This document shows, piece by piece, positions 12,392 to 15,654 of a stretch of 15,654 nucleotides of DNA. A program made the position numbers and the translations under genes. The DNA lies in contig MGTA01000248.1 of assembly GCA_001799225.1 (NCBI GenBank), positions 3,536 to 19,189 on the forward strand, in the 5' to 3' direction. Under the pieces are notes generated by a model. It searched no databases. It was not told the origin of the DNA and saw only the letters and a program-made list of their open reading frames with translations. Within the stretch, counting starts at the first letter, position 1, and every line of letters begins with the position of its first letter. The stretch is from Deltaproteobacteria bacterium RIFOXYD12_FULL_50_9. GTDB taxonomy: Bacteria > Desulfobacterota > Desulfobulbia > Desulfobulbales > CALZHT01.

Positions 12392-12844
12392 ATGCAACTC
12401 ATCCTCAAAGAAACCGTAGAAACACTGGGCCAGGAAGGTGATATCGTAAAGGTTAAGCCAGGATTCGGCCGTAATTATCTGATCCCGCAACAAAAGGCCG
12501 TTATGGCTACCAAATCAAATCTTGCCATTCTTGAACAGGAAAAAGCGGCAATCCAGGCCAAAATCCAGAAAAACCAGGAAGAGACGGAAGCACTTGCGAA
12601 AGCCATCTCCCGACTGACTGTTGTTATTGAGCAGCGGGTCGGCGAGGATGACAAACTATTCGGATCCGTTACCGCAGCTGACATTGCCGAAAAAATCCAG
12701 GAACTTGGTGTTGATATCGACCGGAAAAAAATAGTTCTGCCGGAACCCATTAAGACCCTGGGTGAGAGGAATGTCACCATCAAGATCGGCTACCAAAAAA
12801 GTGCGGTGGTCAAGGTCCAGATCATACCACAGGCCGTTGAATAG
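12392..12844 (+). CDS. rplI: Large ribosomal subunit protein bL9
   Basis: A 150-residue 50S protein binding 23S rRNA near the L1 stalk base. The N-domain starts MQLILKETVETLGQEGDIV and has VKPGFGRNYLIPQ (22-34); a long charged connecting helix spans about 42-76; the C-domain contains FGSVTAADIAEKIQ and KKIVLPEPIKTLGE. The start ATG 12392 is fixed by the invariant M-Q/K-x-I-L beginning and by GGAGG at 12380-12384; an upstream in-frame ATG at 12371 covers the ribosome binding site. It is 88 bp after the DUF2232 gene. Confidence 0.97.
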   Translation: MQLILKETVETLGQEGDIVKVKPGFGRNYLIPQQKAVMATKSNLAILEQEKAAIQAKIQKNQEETEALAKAISRLTVVIEQRVGEDDKLFGSVTAADIAEKIQELGVDIDRKKIVLPEPIKTLGERNVTIKIGYQKSAVVKVQIIPQAVE

Positions 12845-12978
12845 ACTCGACTTGCGACCGTAGCAATATTTTTTCTCATTCTACTCCTCGGCGGGATACA
12901 CGACAAAACTCCGGTTATAATACACCTGGATATGTCTGGCTCCCGCCAAACCGTTATTGATCAACGAGAAACTGCTTT

Positions 12979-14349
12979 ATGGAATCCGGCGCCAAGGCAT
13001 TTTCAACTCTGCAACGCTTGCCGCCTCAGAATATTGAAGCGGAACAGTGCGTTCTGGGCTCAATACTCCTGCATGCCGGGGCTTTAGGCAAGGCTATCGA
13101 AAAAATCACCGCCGATGATTTCTACCGGGACGGCCACAAGATTATTTTTGCCGCCATGGCGACTCTTTTCGAGCGCACGGAACCCCAGGACATTGTCACT
13201 GTCGCCAACTATCTTAAAGATGCCAACAAACTTGAACAGATAGGCGGGCCCGCCTATCTGGCATCTCTCACCGATATTGTGCCGGTCGCGGCTAACATAA
13301 GCTATTACGCCGATATTGTTAAAGAAAAATCAATTCTTCGCCGGCTTATCCAGACCACTACCGACATCGCCGGCCGCTGTTTTGAAGAACAGGATGATAT
13401 CGACGTCCTGATGGATGAAGTGGAGCAGGCTATTTTTGATATTGCCAGCACCAAGGATAAAAAATCCTTTTATCCGATCCGCTTTGTCATCAACGAAACC
13501 TTCAAAAAAATCGTAACCCTTTACGAGAAAAAAGAACTGATCACCGGCGTACCCACCGGTTTTGCCGAACTTGACCGGATGACCGCCGGCCTGCAGCCAT
13601 CCGACCTGATTATTCTGGCTGGTCGGCCAAGTATGGGCAAAACAGCCCTTGCCATGAACATTGCCCAGAACACCGCTCTCCTGCACAAAACCCCGGTCGG
13701 CGTCTTCAGCCTGGAGATGTCCAAGGAACAGCTGGGCATGCGTCTGCTCTGTTCGGTGAGCCGGGTCGACTCGCATCGCCTGCGTACCGGTTTTCTCAAG
13801 GAACAGGACTGGCCCAAGCTGGTCCGTGCTTCAGGCATGCTGGAAGGCTCGCCGATCTTTATCGATGACACCCCGGCTCTCTCCGTTCTCGAGATGCGGG
13901 CCAAGGCCAGACGACTCAAAACTGAACACAACCTCGGACTGGTCGTTGTCGACTACCTGCAACTGATGCGGGGTCACAAAAACTCTGAACGACGCGAGCA
14001 GGAAATAAGTGAGATATCACGATCACTTAAGGCTATGGCTAAAGAACTGCATGTGCCGGTAATTGCCCTTTCCCAGTTAAATCGCAGCCTTGAAAACCGG
14101 CCGAACAAACGTCCCCAACTTTCCGACCTGCGCGAATCAGGCGCCATTGAACAGGATGCTGACGTTATCTGCTTCATCTACCGTGACGAGGTCTATAACA
14201 AAGCAGAAGACAACCCGAACCGTGGCATTGCCGAGGTGATCATCGGCAAGCAGCGTAACGGCCCGACCGGTGTAATCAAACTGGCTTTTCTCGATCAATT
14301 CACGACATTCGAAAATCTAGCGACCGCTGAATCCACGCATACCGACTGA
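12979..14349 (+). CDS. dnaB: Replicative DNA helicase DnaB
   Basis: The hexameric helicase that unwinds DNA ahead of the replication fork, loaded at the origin and linked to primase. The 456 residues match the family. The N-terminal domain (14-118) contains LPPQNIEAEQCVLGSILL; the linker helix is about 130-160; the RecA-like domain has Walker A GRPSMGKT (215-222), VFSLEMSKEQL (242-252), Walker B LVVVDYLQLM (321-330), SQLNRSLENRP and LRESGAIEQDADVI. No intein or insertion is present. ATG 12979 has only a weak ribosome binding site. A -10-like TATAAT at 12916-12921 in the 134-bp gap after rplI could give a local promoter, but no good -35 is seen. Confidence 0.97.
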   Translation: MESGAKAFSTLQRLPPQNIEAEQCVLGSILLHAGALGKAIEKITADDFYRDGHKIIFAAMATLFERTEPQDIVTVANYLKDANKLEQIGGPAYLASLTDIVPVAANISYYADIVKEKSILRRLIQTTTDIAGRCFEEQDDIDVLMDEVEQAIFDIASTKDKKSFYPIRFVINETFKKIVTLYEKKELITGVPTGFAELDRMTAGLQPSDLIILAGRPSMGKTALAMNIAQNTALLHKTPVGVFSLEMSKEQLGMRLLCSVSRVDSHRLRTGFLKEQDWPKLVRASGMLEGSPIFIDDTPALSVLEMRAKARRLKTEHNLGLVVVDYLQLMRGHKNSERREQEISEISRSLKAMAKELHVPVIALSQLNRSLENRPNKRPQLSDLRESGAIEQDADVICFIYRDEVYNKAEDNPNRGIAEVIIGKQRNGPTGVIKLAFLDQFTTFENLATAESTHTD

Positions 14350-14437
14350 TTTGCCGGTTGTTTTTTTGCCATTCTTCAGGTAATCTCGATTTCGAAAAAA
14401 GATCCGTTTATTATCATGTTTTTACGAGGTCCGACCT

Positions 14438-15654
14438 ATGACTGTTCAACCAGAACATGCCAGATATGATTTCAAGACTGTTGAGACAAAATGGCAGGAG
14501 AAATGGCTGAATGAAAAAACCTTCAAGGCTGAAGAAGATTTAACACGACAGAAATACTACCTGCTCGAGATGTTTCCTTACCCCTCCGGCCGCATTCACA
14601 TGGGCCATGTCCGCAACTATACGATCGGCGACGTGATCGCCCGCTATAAACGGATGCGCGGCTTTAACGTCCTGCACCCCATGGGTTGGGACGCCTTCGG
14701 TCTGCCCGCTGAAAATGCCGCCATTAAACACAACACTCCGCCGGCCCGCTGGACCTATGATAATATCGACTATATGAAGAACCAGCTCAAACGCATGGGC
14801 TTCAGTTATGACTGGGAACGCGAACTCGCGACCTGCTCACCGGAATACTATCGGTGGGAACAGCTTTTTTTCATCAAGATGTTCGAAAAGGGCCTGGTCT
14901 ATCAGAAGGTTACAACTGTAAACTGGTGCGAAACCTGTAAGACCGTTCTAGCCAATGAGCAGGTTATCAACGGCGCCTGCTGGCGTTGCGACAATCTGGT
15001 TAATCCCAAAGAGATGAACGGCTGGTTTTTCAAAATCACCCAATACGCTGATGAACTCCTGGCAGAGTGCGACAGCCTGCAAGGCTGGCCGGAAAAAGTC
15101 CTCACCATGCAACGCAACTGGATCGGCAAAAGCATCGGCGCTCAGCTTGATTTCCCTATCGAGGGACTAGACACACCTCTGACGATCTTCACTACCCGGC
15201 CCGACACCATATTCGGGGCAACCTTCATGTCGATAGCCTGCGAACACCCGCTGGTCGAAACCCTGGCCGGCCGACATGAGCATCCGGAACAGGTCCGCGA
15301 GTTTGCGGCCCGGACCATCCTGAAAAGACAACGCCTCAAACCGGACGAAGAGCTGGAAAAAGAGGGTATATTTACCGGCGGATACTGCTTAAACCCCTTT
15401 ACCGGCGACCGTTTGCCCATCTATATCGCCAACTTCGTACTCATGGCCTACGGCAGCGGCGCGGTAATGGCGGTTCCGGCCCATGATCAGCGGGACTTTG
15501 AGTTCGCCGCCAAATATCAGATACCGATCAAGGTGGTAATCCAGCCCGAAGGGGATAGCAGGCTTTTGGCAACCACCATGGATATGGCCTATGAAGAGCC
15601 GGGTGTTCTGGTTGATTCCGGCCCATTTTCGGGCCTTGCCTCGGATGAGGCCAA
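14438..15654 (+). CDS. leuS: Leucyl-tRNA synthetase, 5' part (runs off right edge)
   Basis: A class I synthetase that charges tRNA-Leu. The first 405 codons are visible, open to the window end. ATG 14438 follows ACGAGG (14424-14429). Motifs: the HIGH signature as HMGH (54-57) inside YPSGRIHMGHVRNY, GWDAFGLPAENAA, a zinc-type WCETC...CWRC knuckle (about 162-189), and the CP1 editing domain with TTRPDTIFGA and AVPAHDQRDFEFA. The KMSKS region lies beyond the edge. It is 88 bp after dnaB in the same direction; the gap has no strong terminator, so they may be co-transcribed. Confidence 0.97.
   Translation, partial: MTVQPEHARYDFKTVETKWQEKWLNEKTFKAEEDLTRQKYYLLEMFPYPSGRIHMGHVRNYTIGDVIARYKRMRGFNVLHPMGWDAFGLPAENAAIKHNTPPARWTYDNIDYMKNQLKRMGFSYDWERELATCSPEYYRWEQLFFIKMFEKGLVYQKVTTVNWCETCKTVLANEQVINGACWRCDNLVNPKEMNGWFFKITQYADELLAECDSLQGWPEKVLTMQRNWIGKSIGAQLDFPIEGLDTPLTIFTTRPDTIFGATFMSIACEHPLVETLAGRHEHPEQVREFAARTILKRQRLKPDEELEKEGIFTGGYCLNPFTGDRLPIYIANFVLMAYGSGAVMAVPAHDQRDFEFAAKYQIPIKVVIQPEGDSRLLATTMDMAYEEPGVLVDSGPFSGLASDEA

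Overview
The window looks like chromosomal DNA of a Desulfobacterota-type (formerly Deltaproteobacteria, probably Desulfobulbales-like) anaerobe. This is inferred from a periplasmic UshA-like/tetraheme cytochrome selenoprotein, a DHH-type Mn-dependent pyrophosphatase, an AP2-like bacterial protein, a chromosomal integron with an oversized integrase, and the rpsF-rpsR-DUF2232-rplI-dnaB order. No 16S or other typing marker is present, so the taxonomy is a guess.

Region 1 (1-4579) is an integron. A 498-residue IntI runs rightward from 3083. Its 5' end faces attI (about 3006-3080), and the cassette array runs leftward from there. Four attC sites (2714-2803, 2363-2498, 906-995, 529-654) all carry their unpaired extra bases in the right arm. 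This fixes array polarity on the minus strand, as expected for an attI next to the intI 5' end. Deduced cassettes: C1 2720-3011, C2 2369-2719, C3 912-2368, C4 535-911, C5 534 to beyond the left edge. In every complete cassette the first bases (TTATGT, TTATGC, TTGGGC, TTATGC) are complementary to the outer box of its own attC. C3 and C5 hold genes in array direction (small Cys protein, exported YIRKDGTYV-type protein, membrane-anchored protein, trypsin-like protease). C1, C2 and C4 hold genes pointing back towards intI. In C2 and C4 the ribosome binding site and start codon lie inside the attC terminal loop and the stop codon is made by the cassette boundary.

Region 2 (4580-7836) has rarA (replication-associated AAA+ ATPase), then an exported cytochrome gene read through an in-frame TGA. 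The TGA sits in an E-P-C-G-U motif and is followed, at 18 nt, by a GGTCT loop on a 6-bp stem. Spacing and loop match my memory of the E. coli fdhF SECIS, so this is very probably a selenoprotein and not a broken gene. A strong hairpin terminator closes it and also serves the convergent ppaC.

Region 3 (7837-9998) holds two leftward genes, ppaC and an AP2-like protein, separated by AT-rich gaps with inverted repeats.

Region 4 (9999-15654) is rightward housekeeping: a short MazG, then rpsF-rpsR-DUF2232-rplI (ribosomal proteins S6, S18, L9 and a membrane protein), dnaB (replicative helicase) and the first 405 codons of leuS. The rpsF leader has a 7-nt element perfectly complementary to the rpsF Shine-Dalgarno and may control translation.
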